Shown here in pieces: positions 55,101-63,990 of a DNA stretch of 64,000 bases; within the stretch, counting starts at the first letter, position 1; every line of letters begins with the position of its first letter. This stretch comes from Neobacillus cucumis (lineage in GTDB: Bacteria > Bacillota > Bacilli > Bacillales_B > DSM-18226). The translations under genes and the position numbers were made by a program. The DNA lies in contig NZ_JAEHGC010000001.1 in NCBI RefSeq assembly GCF_016107705.1, positions 186,001 to 250,000 on the forward strand. Direction: 5' to 3'. The notes under the pieces were generated by a model. The model was not told the origin of the DNA. It worked only from the letters and a program-made list of their open reading frames with translations, and did not search any database.

Positions 55101-56384
55101 ATGGAACATATCGAGCAAATTTGCCCAAGTCCACGGGCAGTGAAAAAAAAATCATCATCGGCCGGGAAAAAAAAGTCCGGTGAAATATCGAAGCAAAAGT
55201 GGGCCATTGTTTCTCTTTCCTCCATTCCATTGGTGATGACATTAGGGAATTCCATGTTAATACCTGTTTTGCCTGCAATGGAAAAAAAATTAGATATTTC
55301 TTCGTTTCAAACGAGTATGGTTATAACGGTTTATTCAATCGTTGCCATTTTTTTAATACCTGTCGCAGGTTACTTGTCCGATCACATCGGCAGAAAAAAA
55401 GTCATTATTCCCAGCCTCATCATTGCTGGTATTGGTGGAATAATTTCAGGCTGGGCCGCTTGGAAATTTGACAATGCGTATTGGCTCATCTTACTGGGGC
55501 GATCCCTCCAAGGGGTTGGTGCTGCAGGTGCAGCACCCATTGTCATGCCATTAGTGGGAGACATGTTTAAAAATGACGATGACGTCAGCAGCTGCCTCGG
55601 GCTGATTGAAACATCCAATACATTTGGGAAGGTGTTAAGCCCGATTTTGGGAGCTTTTTTAGCCGGTTTCATCTGGTTTTTACCATTTTTCTCTTTTCCG
55701 GTATTTTGCGGGATTTCCGTGATTTTAATGATATTTTTAGTGAAGTGTCCTAAATCAACTCAAAAACCAATTCCGTTTAAGCAATTTTTCCAAAATGTAA
55801 AGAAAACCTTTACCCAGGAAGGAAAATGGTTATATGCTATTTTCTTTATTGGCGGAATCTTAATGCTTATTCTGTTTGGAATTTTGTTTTATCTTTCGGA
55901 AATCTTCGAAAAAGAATATGGGATTCACGACTTGAAAAAAGGGTTCTTTTTAGCATTACCACTTGGCGCCCTTTGTTTATCATCTTTTATTTCAGGAAAG
56001 ATCATTAAAGAAAATAAAGTTCTAATGAAATGGTTAACGTTTGGCGGAATTGTGGCTGCAGCTTTGTCCATTGCCGCCCTTTGGTTCTCGATAAAGTTAT
56101 GGTTCATGATTACTATGTTTTTAATTAGCGGAGTAGGAATTGGCGCAGGGCTTCCGTGTTTGGATGCTTTAATTACCGAAGGAATTGAGAAAAAAGAACG
56201 TGGAACGATTACTTCGATTTATAGTTCGATGAGATTTATTGGGGTGGCTATCGGTCCTCCACTGATTGCCTTGCTCATGAAGCAGTCCAATCATTGGATT
56301 TTTATTTTGCTGAGCGGGCTAAGCATCATTGCTGCAATCGTTGCTTTAATGGCGATCAAGCCAGAGGCGGAGGGACAGCAATAA
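55101..56384 (+). CDS. MFS drug/metabolite exporter, DHA1 type
   Basis: The 427-aa protein has about 12 helices after a charged N-terminal tail. The loop motif AGYLSDHIGRKKVI after helix 2 and the antiporter helix 5 motif GLIETSNTFGKVLSPILGA mark a DHA1 exporter. The substrate is unknown. The start follows AGAAGGGT. The N-terminal stretch VKKKSSSAGKKKSG is unusually basic. Confidence 0.82.
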   Translation: MEHIEQICPSPRAVKKKSSSAGKKKSGEISKQKWAIVSLSSIPLVMTLGNSMLIPVLPAMEKKLDISSFQTSMVITVYSIVAIFLIPVAGYLSDHIGRKKVIIPSLIIAGIGGIISGWAAWKFDNAYWLILLGRSLQGVGAAGAAPIVMPLVGDMFKNDDDVSSCLGLIETSNTFGKVLSPILGAFLAGFIWFLPFFSFPVFCGISVILMIFLVKCPKSTQKPIPFKQFFQNVKKTFTQEGKWLYAIFFIGGILMLILFGILFYLSEIFEKEYGIHDLKKGFFLALPLGALCLSSFISGKIIKENKVLMKWLTFGGIVAAALSIAALWFSIKLWFMITMFLISGVGIGAGLPCLDALITEGIEKKERGTITSIYSSMRFIGVAIGPPLIALLMKQSNHWIFILLSGLSIIAAIVALMAIKPEAEGQQ

Positions 56385-56415
56385 ACGCTGGAAATTTTTC
56401 CAGCGTTTTTTATTT
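56384..56415 (+). terminator. terminator of the MFS gene
   Basis: AACGCTGGAA and TTCCAGCGTT form the stem followed by TTTTTAT. Confidence 0.88.
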
Positions 56416-56417
56416 TA

Positions 56418-57218
56418 TCAGTCTTCCTTTAAACGGGGCTTTGTCGGATCACAGTTCGGTTTGTCAATATTTGTTGATTCCGCCAGTTTCATCAGGTAAT
56501 AGCATTCTTCCCTAAACATATGGTCCGCCATTAACGGAGAGAAGGTACCTAAAGCCTGGGCGCTTAACTCGAGTTCTTCAATTTCTTGAAGAAATTTTTG
56601 AAACAACTTAATTTCTAATGTCACGTCTGAATTCAGTTTTTCTAATGCCGGAAAATTGGTGAGTTGGGTTCTTAAAAATCCTGTCATTTCTACTGCTTTT
56701 AGGTAAAAATCTTCAAAATGTTTTGTATAAGTATCACTTTTTTCTTTTAACCTTTTTTCAACACTATCCAGGTTGGCGGAAATTGCGCTAGAGTGCCCTG
56801 CTGCATCCAATATCCATACGAGATGATGGTGCAGTTCATGGTAGACAGGCGGAATTTCCTGAGCTTTAAAGTGTTTTAATATACGTACATATTCCTCCAG
56901 TTCATTTACCATGTGATTAAGAAAAGATGGGGATAAATGGATTTTTATTTTACTGGTTAGATGTCTTTTGATTAAATTAAATTTAAAGTCGCGCAGCCTA
57001 AGGGTTTCAGTTTCCGCTTTTTCAGTTAGTTGATTAATATCTGCAGATTTAGCTTGTTCAAGAAGATTATCAAATGAATGAATAAATTGTGATGCAATTT
57101 GAATCTCATTTTTTTCTACAGGAGCTAATGATTCGTGAATAAATCGGGAATGATCACCTAATATTTGCAGCCAAAACCGATGCTCGAATCTGGCGGTTCT
57201 CTCAAAAATATCGTTCAT
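56418..57218 (-). CDS. DUF2935 protein (tandem hemerythrin-like helical domains)
   Basis: The 266-aa all-helical protein has two DUF2935 units. The first starts ARFEHRFWLQILGDHSRFI, the second carries YHELHHHLVWILDAAGHSS and LMADHMFREECYYLMKLAE. Repeated H/E pairs suggest metal binding, as in four-helix ferritin-like folds. Members are frequent in spore-formers; the function is unknown. The start at 57218 follows AGGGGG, while the upstream in-frame ATG (57245) lacks a ribosome site. Confidence 0.82.
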   Translation of the reverse strand: MNDIFERTARFEHRFWLQILGDHSRFIHESLAPVEKNEIQIASQFIHSFDNLLEQAKSADINQLTEKAETETLRLRDFKFNLIKRHLTSKIKIHLSPSFLNHMVNELEEYVRILKHFKAQEIPPVYHELHHHLVWILDAAGHSSAISANLDSVEKRLKEKSDTYTKHFEDFYLKAVEMTGFLRTQLTNFPALEKLNSDVTLEIKLFQKFLQEIEELELSAQALGTFSPLMADHMFREECYYLMKLAESTNIDKPNCDPTKPRLKED

Positions 57219-57415
57219 TTCTTTTCCCCCTAAATGAAAATCCAATTAAAAGTTTATTCCGTTTTCTCGAAAAAATGTTAACAAAGGATTCATATTTTTT
57301 CCTGTTAAACAAAAGATTTTTATATAAAATTTTACTTGGAGCTTTAAAAGAAAGGAGGTGAAGTTTGTATTTTTACCTAAATTTGCTTTTTAGGAAATAT
57401 AGAAAGGAGCGAAGT

Positions 57416-58321
57416 ATGCCTTTTAAAGCACGGATTGAGCCAGATGATTTGAAAAGATTTAAAATTTTGAAAGAACGGATGGAACTCACTGCTGATGAAA
57501 AAAGGTATCTTTTAAGCCTTATAAAAGGCTTTGAAGGGGAAGTTCAGTTCGATTTGTTGATTGAAAAACTTCAAAGTAAACCGCTTATTTTAAATGATTT
57601 GTTCCTGGAAGTAGGGAACACAAAATTTCAAATTGATTCCTCTCTTATTTTCCAAGAAACTTTACATTTTTTTGAGGTAAAGAATTATGAGGGCGATTAT
57701 ATTTACGACCCTGAAAATTTCCGTAGTGTATCAGGGAAAACCATTCAAAATCCTTTAGACCAACTAAAACGCAGTAAGGTCCTCCTTCGACAACTTTTGA
57801 AGAATCTTGGATATAATCTCCCGATCGAAGGACATGTTGTTTTTATTAACCCCGAGTTTTTGTTATATAATGTCCCTCCAGAACTGCCGTTCATTTTTTC
57901 ACCTCAGATTAATCGTTTTATGAAAAAACTAGATTCGAAATCATCCAAGATAAATCAGTGGCATATTAAGATTGCAAGCCAATTGGCAGCTATGCATCTC
58001 GATAAGTTATCCTTGATTAAATTACCTTCATATCAACGGGCTCCGTTAAAATTGGGCCCAATATGTAAAGTATGTAACTCTTTTTTTGTGTCTCCGAAAG
58101 GCCACAGTTTATTGTGTCATGATTGCGGATGCAGTGAGACGGCTGAATCTGCAGTATTACGCTATGTTGAAGAACTCAAGCTTTTATTTCCTCTTCGAAA
58201 GATTACCACGAACGAGGTATTTTATTGGTGCGGGGGTGTAATTTCGAGGAAGAGAATTTGCAAGATTTTGGGGAAATATCTACAGGTTCACGGGGTCCAT
58301 CAATGGGCATTTTTTGATTAA
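57416..58321 (+). CDS. NERD-domain protein with zinc knuckle
   Basis: The 301-aa protein has an N-terminal NERD (nuclease-related) domain. The PD-(D/E)xK-like residues are in NTKFQIDSSLIF (Asp) and HFFEVKNYEG (Glu, Lys). A four-cysteine knuckle follows, CKVC near residue 219 and CHDC about 20 residues on. The C-terminal region resembles a helix-turn-helix (ITTNEVFYWCGGVISRKRI). It may bind or cut DNA. ATG 57416 follows AAGGAGCGAAGT; an upstream TTG at 57365 sits only three bases after another AAGGAGGTG. Confidence 0.75.
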   Translation: MPFKARIEPDDLKRFKILKERMELTADEKRYLLSLIKGFEGEVQFDLLIEKLQSKPLILNDLFLEVGNTKFQIDSSLIFQETLHFFEVKNYEGDYIYDPENFRSVSGKTIQNPLDQLKRSKVLLRQLLKNLGYNLPIEGHVVFINPEFLLYNVPPELPFIFSPQINRFMKKLDSKSSKINQWHIKIASQLAAMHLDKLSLIKLPSYQRAPLKLGPICKVCNSFFVSPKGHSLLCHDCGCSETAESAVLRYVEELKLLFPLRKITTNEVFYWCGGVISRKRICKILGKYLQVHGVHQWAFFD

Positions 58322-58441
58322 GAGGTATCGCTATTCATATTTTTCAAAATACATTTTCATAGTTTTCCTTAGCTTTTTATATGGTCAGCTTTAAGAAGAT
58401 ACTTTTAGATGTCTTCTCCAGGTTTTTGCCTTTATCCCCTC

Positions 58442-58800
58442 GATGAAGGACATTTTCACGGGTATCTCCGGATTTTCGACCTTCATCCCCTTGATGAAGG
58501 TCGTTTTCACGGGTATCCTCTGCTTTTTGTCCTTCACCCCCTTGATGAAGGTCGTTTTCAAAGGGTATCTTCGGATTTTTGTCCTTCATCCCATTGATGA
58601 AGGTCGTTTTCACGGAGATCCTCGAATTTTCGTTCTTCATCCCCTCGATGAAGGTCATTTCCACGGGTATCTTCGGATTTTTGTCCTTCATCCCCTTGAT
58701 GAAGTTCGTTTTCACGGAGATCCTCTACTTTTCGGCCTTCATCCCCTTGATGAAGGACATTTCCAATGGTATCCTTTGCTTTTCGGCCTTCATTCCATCG
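58442..58800. repeat. 51-bp tandem repeat array with palindromic core
   Basis: GATGAAGG-type cores recur at 58442, 58493, 58544, 58596, 58647, 58698, 58749 and 58800, a spacing of 51 bases except for one of 52. Each unit contains CTTCATC-CCCTT-GATGAAG, an inverted repeat. It lies between two convergent genes in the gap 58322-58860. Both strands show open frames because 51 is a multiple of three; no coding function is supported, and the single 52-base unit breaks any fixed frame. Confidence 0.9.
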
Positions 58801-58821
58801 ATTATCCTATTTAGCAGATAG

Positions 58822-58852
58822 CAAAAAACCGGCAGCACCCCGCTGCCGGCTC
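58822..58852 (-). terminator. terminator of the fru operon
   Basis: GAGCCGGCAGC and GCTGCCGGTT form a stem followed by TTTTGC on the minus strand. Confidence 0.88.
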
Positions 58853-58860
58853 AACATTCA

Positions 58861-60729
58861 CTATTCAGACTTCACAGGCTTCTTTAGAATCCCAAGTAAC
58901 ACAGCCGTTACAACCGCACCAACAAAGATCGCTAATGCGTACTGAAGAGCCCCGCCTTCAACTAATGGAACAACGAAGATTCCGCCATGTGGTGCACGAA
59001 GACCGATTCCAAATGCCATAGACAAAGCACCTGAAATTGCTGAACCAACCATCACAGATGGAATCACGCGAAGCGGGTCTGCTGCCGCAAACGGAATCGC
59101 TCCTTCCGTAATGAAAGATAGACCCATTACATAACAAGCCTTACCAGCATCACGGTCTTCCTTATTGAACTTCTTCTTAAATAATGTCGTTGCAATCGCG
59201 ATACCAAGCGGCGGCACCATACCTGCTGCCATAATCGCTGCCATTGGCTCATAGACACCATTCGCAAGTAACCCGGTACCAAATACATAAGCTGCCTTAT
59301 TGATTGGGCCACCCATATCAAACGACATCATCAACCCTAACACAATTCCTAGTAAAATAGCATTTCCTGTTCCGAGACCTGTTAACCAATGGGTAATTTC
59401 TTTATTTAACCAAGTAACCGGATGGTTAACTGCAAAGAGCATGATAAATCCGGTAATCCCAATCCCAAATAAAGGATAGAGCAGAATACTTTTAATTCCT
59501 TCCAATGACTGTGGAAGTCCAGCAAATACCTTTTTCAAAAGAACCACAACATAACCCGCAAGGAAACCGGCAATCATCCCGCCAAGGAAACCGGCACCGC
59601 TCGATGCTGCCATCATACCGCCAACCATACCAGGCGCGAATCCAGGACGATCGGCAATGCTAAGTGCAATGAAGCCAGCCAAAACAGGTACAATTAAACC
59701 AAATGCATTTCCACCGCCAATGGTCATTAGCGCTTCGGCAATTTTGTTATAGGATGGATCGTCTGGTTTAAATGAGTTATAGCCAAACATAAAACAGATA
59801 GCGATGAGAATACCGCCCCCAACAACAAATGGAAGCATGTTGGAAACACCATTCATTAAATGCTTATAGAAGCCTTTTCTCCCACTGGAATCGGCACCGC
59901 TATTCTCACTTTTGCCGCCATTCCCAGAATAAACTGGTGCATCCTGTTTTAAAGCACGCTCAATCAAATTTTGCGGCTTGCGAATACCATCCGCAACGGC
60001 CGTCTGAATCACATGCTTACCCTTAAATCTGTCCATTTCTACATTGATGTCTGCAGCAATAATAACTGCTACGGCATTCTCAATTTCCTCTTTCGTTAAA
60101 ACATTTTTCGCTCCGCCGGAACCGTTTGTTTCAACCTTGATGTCAACACCCATTTCCGCTGCCTTAGCTTTTAAAGAATCGGCCGCCATATAAGTGTGGG
60201 CAATCCCCGTTGGACATCCTGTAACCGCTACAATGGCATTCTTTTTATTCGAAACATCCTGCTCTTGTTCATCTTCCTGGTCGTAAAAATTGATCAACTC
60301 AAGGACATCATCAGCAGAAACAGCATGAAGTAACTTTTCACGTACTTCCTGTTTCATTAGTAAACCTGAAAGGCGTGCAAGGGCTTCAAGGTGTGTATTA
60401 TTCGCACCCTCTGGTGCTGCAATCATAAAGAACAAATGGGCAGGCTGTCCATCAAGTGATTGATAATCTACGCCTGAAGTGGATTTACCAAATACGATTG
60501 CTGCTTCCCTAACCGCTTTTACTTTAGCGTGAGGGATTGCAATTCCGTCACCAATACCCGTAGTACTCTGTTCTTCACGTTTTAGAATGGCTGCTTTAAA
60601 TTCTTCACGATTCGTAATTTTATTGGCCTTAAATAGCACGTCAACGAGCTGGTCGATGGCTTCTTCTTTCCCCTTGCCATCTATATTTAAAAGAATAGTA
60701 TTCTTTGTAAGCAATTCTGTTATTTTCAT
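58861..60729 (-). CDS. fruA: PTS fructose transporter EIIABC
   Basis: The 622-aa protein imports and phosphorylates fructose to fructose 1-phosphate. The EIIA domain is N-terminal with the phosphorylated His in GIAIPHAKVKAV, the EIIB domain follows with its Cys in VAVTGCPTGIAHTYMAA, and the EIIC domain (about 280-622) holds about ten helices with FDMGGPINKAAYVF. It is the last gene of fruRKA, 11 bases after fruK. Confidence 0.96.
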   Translation of the reverse strand: MKITELLTKNTILLNIDGKGKEEAIDQLVDVLFKANKITNREEFKAAILKREEQSTTGIGDGIAIPHAKVKAVREAAIVFGKSTSGVDYQSLDGQPAHLFFMIAAPEGANNTHLEALARLSGLLMKQEVREKLLHAVSADDVLELINFYDQEDEQEQDVSNKKNAIVAVTGCPTGIAHTYMAADSLKAKAAEMGVDIKVETNGSGGAKNVLTKEEIENAVAVIIAADINVEMDRFKGKHVIQTAVADGIRKPQNLIERALKQDAPVYSGNGGKSENSGADSSGRKGFYKHLMNGVSNMLPFVVGGGILIAICFMFGYNSFKPDDPSYNKIAEALMTIGGGNAFGLIVPVLAGFIALSIADRPGFAPGMVGGMMAASSGAGFLGGMIAGFLAGYVVVLLKKVFAGLPQSLEGIKSILLYPLFGIGITGFIMLFAVNHPVTWLNKEITHWLTGLGTGNAILLGIVLGLMMSFDMGGPINKAAYVFGTGLLANGVYEPMAAIMAAGMVPPLGIAIATTLFKKKFNKEDRDAGKACYVMGLSFITEGAIPFAAADPLRVIPSVMVGSAISGALSMAFGIGLRAPHGGIFVVPLVEGGALQYALAIFVGAVVTAVLLGILKKPVKSE

Positions 60730-60740
60730 GGCTTCTCCTC

Positions 60741-61655
60741 CTATTTAACCTCTCTAATTTTTACCTGCTCAAGGAGTTCTTCAATTAAATCTTTTGTACA
60801 CAATCCGAGTGAAAAGGCGGTTGCGCTGCCTGCGGCTACACTATATTGAAACGCCTTTTTCACATTAGAAGTTTTTTGATATTCAGCCAAAAAGCCTGCC
60901 ACCATTGAATCCCCGGCACCAACTGAATTTTTCACCACGCCTTTTGGTACCTCGGCAATTAGGGCCATTTCGTTATTTATCAAAACAGCCCCTTCACCCG
61001 CAAGTGAAACAATCACGTTTTTAGCGCCCATTTCAATTAACTTCTTTCCATATGGGATGACGTCCTCACAGCTTGAAAGGGTAGTTTGAAATAAATCGCC
61101 AAGCTCGTGATGGTTTGGTTTAATTAAAAATGGATGGTAAGGAAGAACTTTTTTTAACAAGTCACCCTCAGCGTCAACAACAAATTCAGCCTTACTTTCT
61201 TTACAAATCTTGACCAACTCTTCATATGTGGTCACTGGCATTGTCGAAGGAATGCTTCCCGCGAGGACCAATAGATCATTTTCAGTTAAATGGTTAATTT
61301 TCTCCTTAAGCTCTCTGAAATTCTCTTCGGAAATCCTTGGGCCATTCGCATTGATTTCGGTCTCGTCGCCTGTTTTCAACTTAATATTGATTCGAGTATC
61401 TTCGTTAACTTTGATAAAATCCGTTTCTATTTTTTCATTTTGCAGGTATTCTTCAATGTATCTTCCCGTAAAACCACCGTTGAAGCCCAATGCCCTGCTC
61501 GTTATACCTAATTGACTTAAGACCCTTGAAACATTGATTCCCTTACCGCCAGGAAACTTTGTTTCCCTTGTTGTTCGATTCAGTTCTCCTAACTTGATGC
61601 ATTCGAGTTGAACGATATAATCAACAGAAGGGTTTAAGGTTAATGTATATATCAT
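60741..61655 (-). CDS. fruK: 1-phosphofructokinase
   Basis: The 304-aa PfkB-family sugar kinase phosphorylates fructose 1-phosphate to the bisphosphate. TLNPSVDYIVQLE at the start, KFPGGKGINVSRVLSQLG, and the catalytic Asp in VKNSVGAGDSMVAGFLA are diagnostic. It overlaps fruR by four bases. Confidence 0.96.
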   Translation of the reverse strand: MIYTLTLNPSVDYIVQLECIKLGELNRTTRETKFPGGKGINVSRVLSQLGITSRALGFNGGFTGRYIEEYLQNEKIETDFIKVNEDTRINIKLKTGDETEINANGPRISEENFRELKEKINHLTENDLLVLAGSIPSTMPVTTYEELVKICKESKAEFVVDAEGDLLKKVLPYHPFLIKPNHHELGDLFQTTLSSCEDVIPYGKKLIEMGAKNVIVSLAGEGAVLINNEMALIAEVPKGVVKNSVGAGDSMVAGFLAEYQKTSNVKKAFQYSVAAGSATAFSLGLCTKDLIEELLEQVKIREVK

Positions 61656-62404
61656 GCTGTCACGACCTTTAACGTAGTTCTATTTTTATATTGTGTTTGC
61701 GTTTCATCGTCCAGATCATTGGTAATCACCACAGCCTCTGAGATATCGGCTATTTTTGCAAAGGCAACTTCCGAAAACTTGGAGTCGTCTGCTAAGACGT
61801 ATGCTTCTCTTGAAAGAGAAATCGCTTTATGCTTCACCATTGCCTCTTCTTGATCTGGTGTTGTAAAACCAAACTGAGGATGGATTCCATTTACCCCCAT
61901 AAAGCATTTATCGAACCGATAAAGATCGAGACTTGCTAATGCTCCACGGCCGATGATCGCGTTTGTGTTCGGTTTTGCAAATCCCCCAATTAAATAGGTT
62001 GGAATTCCTTTATTTAGTAATGGTGTTAAATGAGTTAGGCCATTTGTTACGACAACAATGTCAGTGAGATTTAAGAATTCTACCATTTCAAGAACCGTTG
62101 ACCCAGCATCAAGATAAATGCAGTCGCCTTTTTCTACCAAACTTGCAGCATATTGGGCGATTCGCCGTTTTTCTTGAAGGTTTTTGGCTGATTTTTCAAT
62201 CATGCTCGGTTCTTGCAGCTTCCCTTGCAGTCTTGATGCACCGCCATGAATTCTTTTTAAATGTTTTTCCTTCTCTAATTGTGATAAATCGCGGCGGATT
62301 GTTGACTCAGATGTATTGGTGAGATCAACAATTTCCTGGATTTTAACGATATTCTGTTCCTTTAAAAGCTGTAAAATCAGTCGATGACGTTCCGGTGTTA
62401 ACAA
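61652..62404 (-). CDS. fruR: DeoR-family repressor of the fructose operon
   Basis: The 250-aa regulator has an N-terminal HTH (RHRLILQLLKEQNIVKIQEI, then TSESTIRRDLSQLE) and a sugar-phosphate-sensing domain (GDCIYLDAGSTVLEM, YLIGGFAKPNTNAIIG). Fructose 1-phosphate is the expected inducer. The TTG at 62404 follows AGGTGGTGA and gives the usual length; the longer frame from 62467 is not used. It heads the operon. Confidence 0.92.
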   Translation of the reverse strand: MLTPERHRLILQLLKEQNIVKIQEIVDLTNTSESTIRRDLSQLEKEKHLKRIHGGASRLQGKLQEPSMIEKSAKNLQEKRRIAQYAASLVEKGDCIYLDAGSTVLEMVEFLNLTDIVVVTNGLTHLTPLLNKGIPTYLIGGFAKPNTNAIIGRGALASLDLYRFDKCFMGVNGIHPQFGFTTPDQEEAMVKHKAISLSREAYVLADDSKFSEVAFAKIADISEAVVITNDLDDETQTQYKNRTTLKVVTA

Positions 62405-62438
62405 GTCATCACCACCTATAATTATTGTTCTTGATTCT

Positions 62439-62490
62439 ATATTACTGAAACCGATTGCAAAAATCAATCACTTTCTTTCAAAAACAATCA
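62439..62490 (-). promoter_or_regulatory. fru promoter with cre site and candidate FruR repeats
   Basis: TTGATT (62467-62462) and TAATAT (62444-62439) lie 17 bases apart. The spacer contains TGCAATCGGTTTCA (62459-62446), a match to the cre consensus TGNAANCGNWNNCA, so CcpA would block the promoter. Two direct TGATTG-TTTTG-type repeats (62490-62479 and 62470-62457) overlap the -35 and are candidate FruR operators. Confidence 0.65.
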
Positions 62491-62596
62491 TTTATTGAGT
62501 GTATTTGAATGGTTTTGAAGGAAATAATAGTTGTTTTGCAAAAAACTAGATGAAAATAAAGTATTGTGGTATAATTTTTGATGTTAAAGGGCTAGT

Positions 62597-62670
62597 GCGG
62601 GTGTAGTTCAATGGTAGAACTCCAGCTTCCCAAGCTGGTGGTGCGGGTTCGATTCCCGTCACCCGCTCCA
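62597..62670 (+). tRNA. tRNA-Gly (CCC)
   Basis: GCGGGTG pairs with CACCCGC, the anticodon stem CCAGC/GCTGG holds the loop TTCCCAA with anticodon CCC, and the T arm is GGGTTCGATTCCC. The 3' CCA is encoded. Confidence 0.92.
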
Positions 62671-62674
62671 AAAT

Positions 62675-62766
62675 GGAGAAGTACCCAAGTGGTTATAAGG
62701 GGGCGCACTCGAAATGCGCTAGGACGGGCAACCGTTGCGTGAGTTCGAATCTCATCTTCTCCTCCA
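62675..62766 (+). tRNA. tRNA-Ser (CGA)
   Basis: The acceptor GGAGAAG/CTTCTCC, the anticodon stem GCGCA/TGCGC with loop CTCGAAA (anticodon CGA), a long variable arm and the T loop TTCGAAT identify a class II serine tRNA. The discriminator base is T, whereas bacterial serine tRNAs usually have G. CCA is encoded. It is 4 bases after tRNA-Gly. Confidence 0.88.
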
Positions 62767-62780
62767 TACATATTGTTTCA

Positions 62781-62812
62781 ATAAACACTTTAAAATAAAG
62801 TGTTTTTTTTAA
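62781..62812 (+). terminator. terminator of the tRNA unit
   Basis: AACACTTTA and TAAAGTGTT form the stem followed by a T run. Confidence 0.85.
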
Positions 62813-62888
62813 TAATCACGGAATCTTAGTTCTATAAAAAATTGTGTATAATAAGAAAGAGTTTATACATAAGCAAAGGATGATAAAT

Positions 62889-63173
62889 TTGAACATTACT
62901 GGTCATACAGTTGAAAAACTTGAAGATCCATTTGGTCTGCTTTCAGGTGATCGCTATGAGTTTTTCCTTGAACTAGAAATTGATGAAGAGGATGAACTTT
63001 ATTCAGAAAAAGGAATTGGCTTAAGGGTAATCTTCGTTATGGATGAAAATGGGGAGAAAATCACGAATTATCATTTTTACGAAAGGGGAACAGAGAAAGT
63101 TCTCGATTTTGCCCTAGAAGAAGACGAAGAAGCTTTAGTTATCTCCTATTGTAAAGAAAATATTGGGGAATAA
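62889..63173 (+). CDS. DUF6509-type small acidic protein
   Basis: The 94-aa product starts M(TTG)NITGHTVEKLEDPFGLLSG and is strongly acidic at its end (FALEEDEEALVIS). It resembles conserved Bacillus proteins labelled DUF6509; the function is unknown. The TTG at 62889 lies eight bases after AAAGGA, whereas the ATG at 62880 overlaps that site. Confidence 0.65.
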   Translation: MNITGHTVEKLEDPFGLLSGDRYEFFLELEIDEEDELYSEKGIGLRVIFVMDENGEKITNYHFYERGTEKVLDFALEEDEEALVISYCKENIGE

Positions 63174-63174
63174 T

Positions 63175-63205
63175 AAAAAGCAGGGGCGAAAACCCCTGCT
63201 TTTTA
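63175..63205. terminator. bidirectional terminator
   Basis: AAAAAGCAGGGG and CCCCTGCTTTTT form a 12-bp stem between convergent genes. Confidence 0.9.
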
Positions 63206-63208
63206 TAT

Positions 63209-63412
63209 TTACATAAAGTTTTTACTATGGTTATGGATAACCTGTAATTCTCTAGTAGCCTGTTTCATTTCACTTTTACAAATTGGGCAGAGTGGTACTT
63301 CACTGCTTTTAAAATTGTCGCGTATCCAGCATTTACAATTTTCTGAAGTACATTCCCAAACCTTTGTTTCTTCTAATTTTACTTCCACATCATTTCTTCT
63401 GCCGAAAGCCAA
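63209..63412 (-). CDS. ydjO: YdjO-family cold-inducible zinc-knuckle protein, second copy
   Basis: The 67-aa product starts with TTG, M(TTG)AFGRRNDVEVKLEETKVW, and carries ECTSENCKCWIRDNF and PLCPICKSEM, the two cysteine pairs of the YdjO family. AAGGAG lies eight bases before the TTG. The related gene at 16613-16798 aligns from this first residue. Its neighbour is a cold-shock protein gene, which fits the cold-inducible label, but no function is established. Confidence 0.8.
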   Translation of the reverse strand: MAFGRRNDVEVKLEETKVWECTSENCKCWIRDNFKSSEVPLCPICKSEMKQATRELQVIHNHSKNFM

Positions 63413-63541
63413 AATTCTTCACTCCTTGCGCTTATTATCATCCAAAAAGTTTCCAAATAAAAAAGCCCTAGAGCAAAATCAAAAAACATGCATCCTTGCA
63501 TTCTATTCCTAATCATAAGGATTTAGAATCAAGATATAGAT

Positions 63542-63577
63542 AAAAAGGTGATGCATTTCGCGAGCATCACCTTTTAT
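63542..63577 (-). terminator. terminator of the cold-shock gene
   Basis: AAAAGGTGATGC and GCATCACCTTTT form the stem with a T-rich tail on the minus strand. Confidence 0.88.
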
Positions 63578-63585
63578 TAAAAAGA

Positions 63586-63786
63586 TTAAACTGTTTTTAC
63601 GTTAGCTGCTTGTGGTCCACGAGCACCTTCAACGATTTCAAAAGAAACCGATTGGCCTTCTTCTAATGTTTTGAAACCTTCAGTTTGAATTGCAGAAAAG
63701 TGAACGAATACGTCTTGACCGCCTTCAGCTTCAATAAATCCAAAACCTTTTTCTGCATTAAACCATTTAACTTTACCGTTATTCAT
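63586..63786 (-). CDS. cspD: CspA-family cold-shock protein
   Basis: The 66-aa single OB-fold protein binds single-stranded RNA and DNA. RNP motifs are KGFGFIE and VFVHFSAI. The start at 63786 follows GGGGGTAAG; the upstream ATGs of the longer frame belong to the leader. The symbol cspD versus cspB or cspC cannot be decided from sequence alone. Confidence 0.92.
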   Translation of the reverse strand: MNNGKVKWFNAEKGFGFIEAEGGQDVFVHFSAIQTEGFKTLEEGQSVSFEIVEGARGPQAANVKTV

Positions 63787-63990
63787 GGATCTTACCCCCA
63801 ACATATTGTTCACTTTAAAGTTAATTTTACATTTAAATATAGAAAAGTCATAACCTCACCAATTGGGGCAATAGACATCACCCACAAGTTCGTGTAGTTA
63901 CGACTACTTAATCCAATAAATATTTAACGAACTTAAAGCGTAATTTAATAGTATACTATATTCCTTTAAAAGTCAAATTTTATAAAGGTA
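63787..63990 (-). promoter_or_regulatory. promoter and long leader of the cold-shock gene
   Basis: TTGACT (about 63976) precedes a TATACT by about 15 bases, and some 160 bases of AT-rich leader follow before the ribosome site, as is usual for cold-shock genes. Individual elements are not resolved. Confidence 0.4.

Noticed and set aside
58377..58715. 112-aa minus-strand ORF with repeated sequence
   Set aside because: It arises from the 51-bp repeat period; both strands and several frames are open, and a 52-base unit changes the repeat frame.
58442..58800. CRISPR array
   Set aside because: The units are contiguous repeats without unique spacers, and no cas genes are present.
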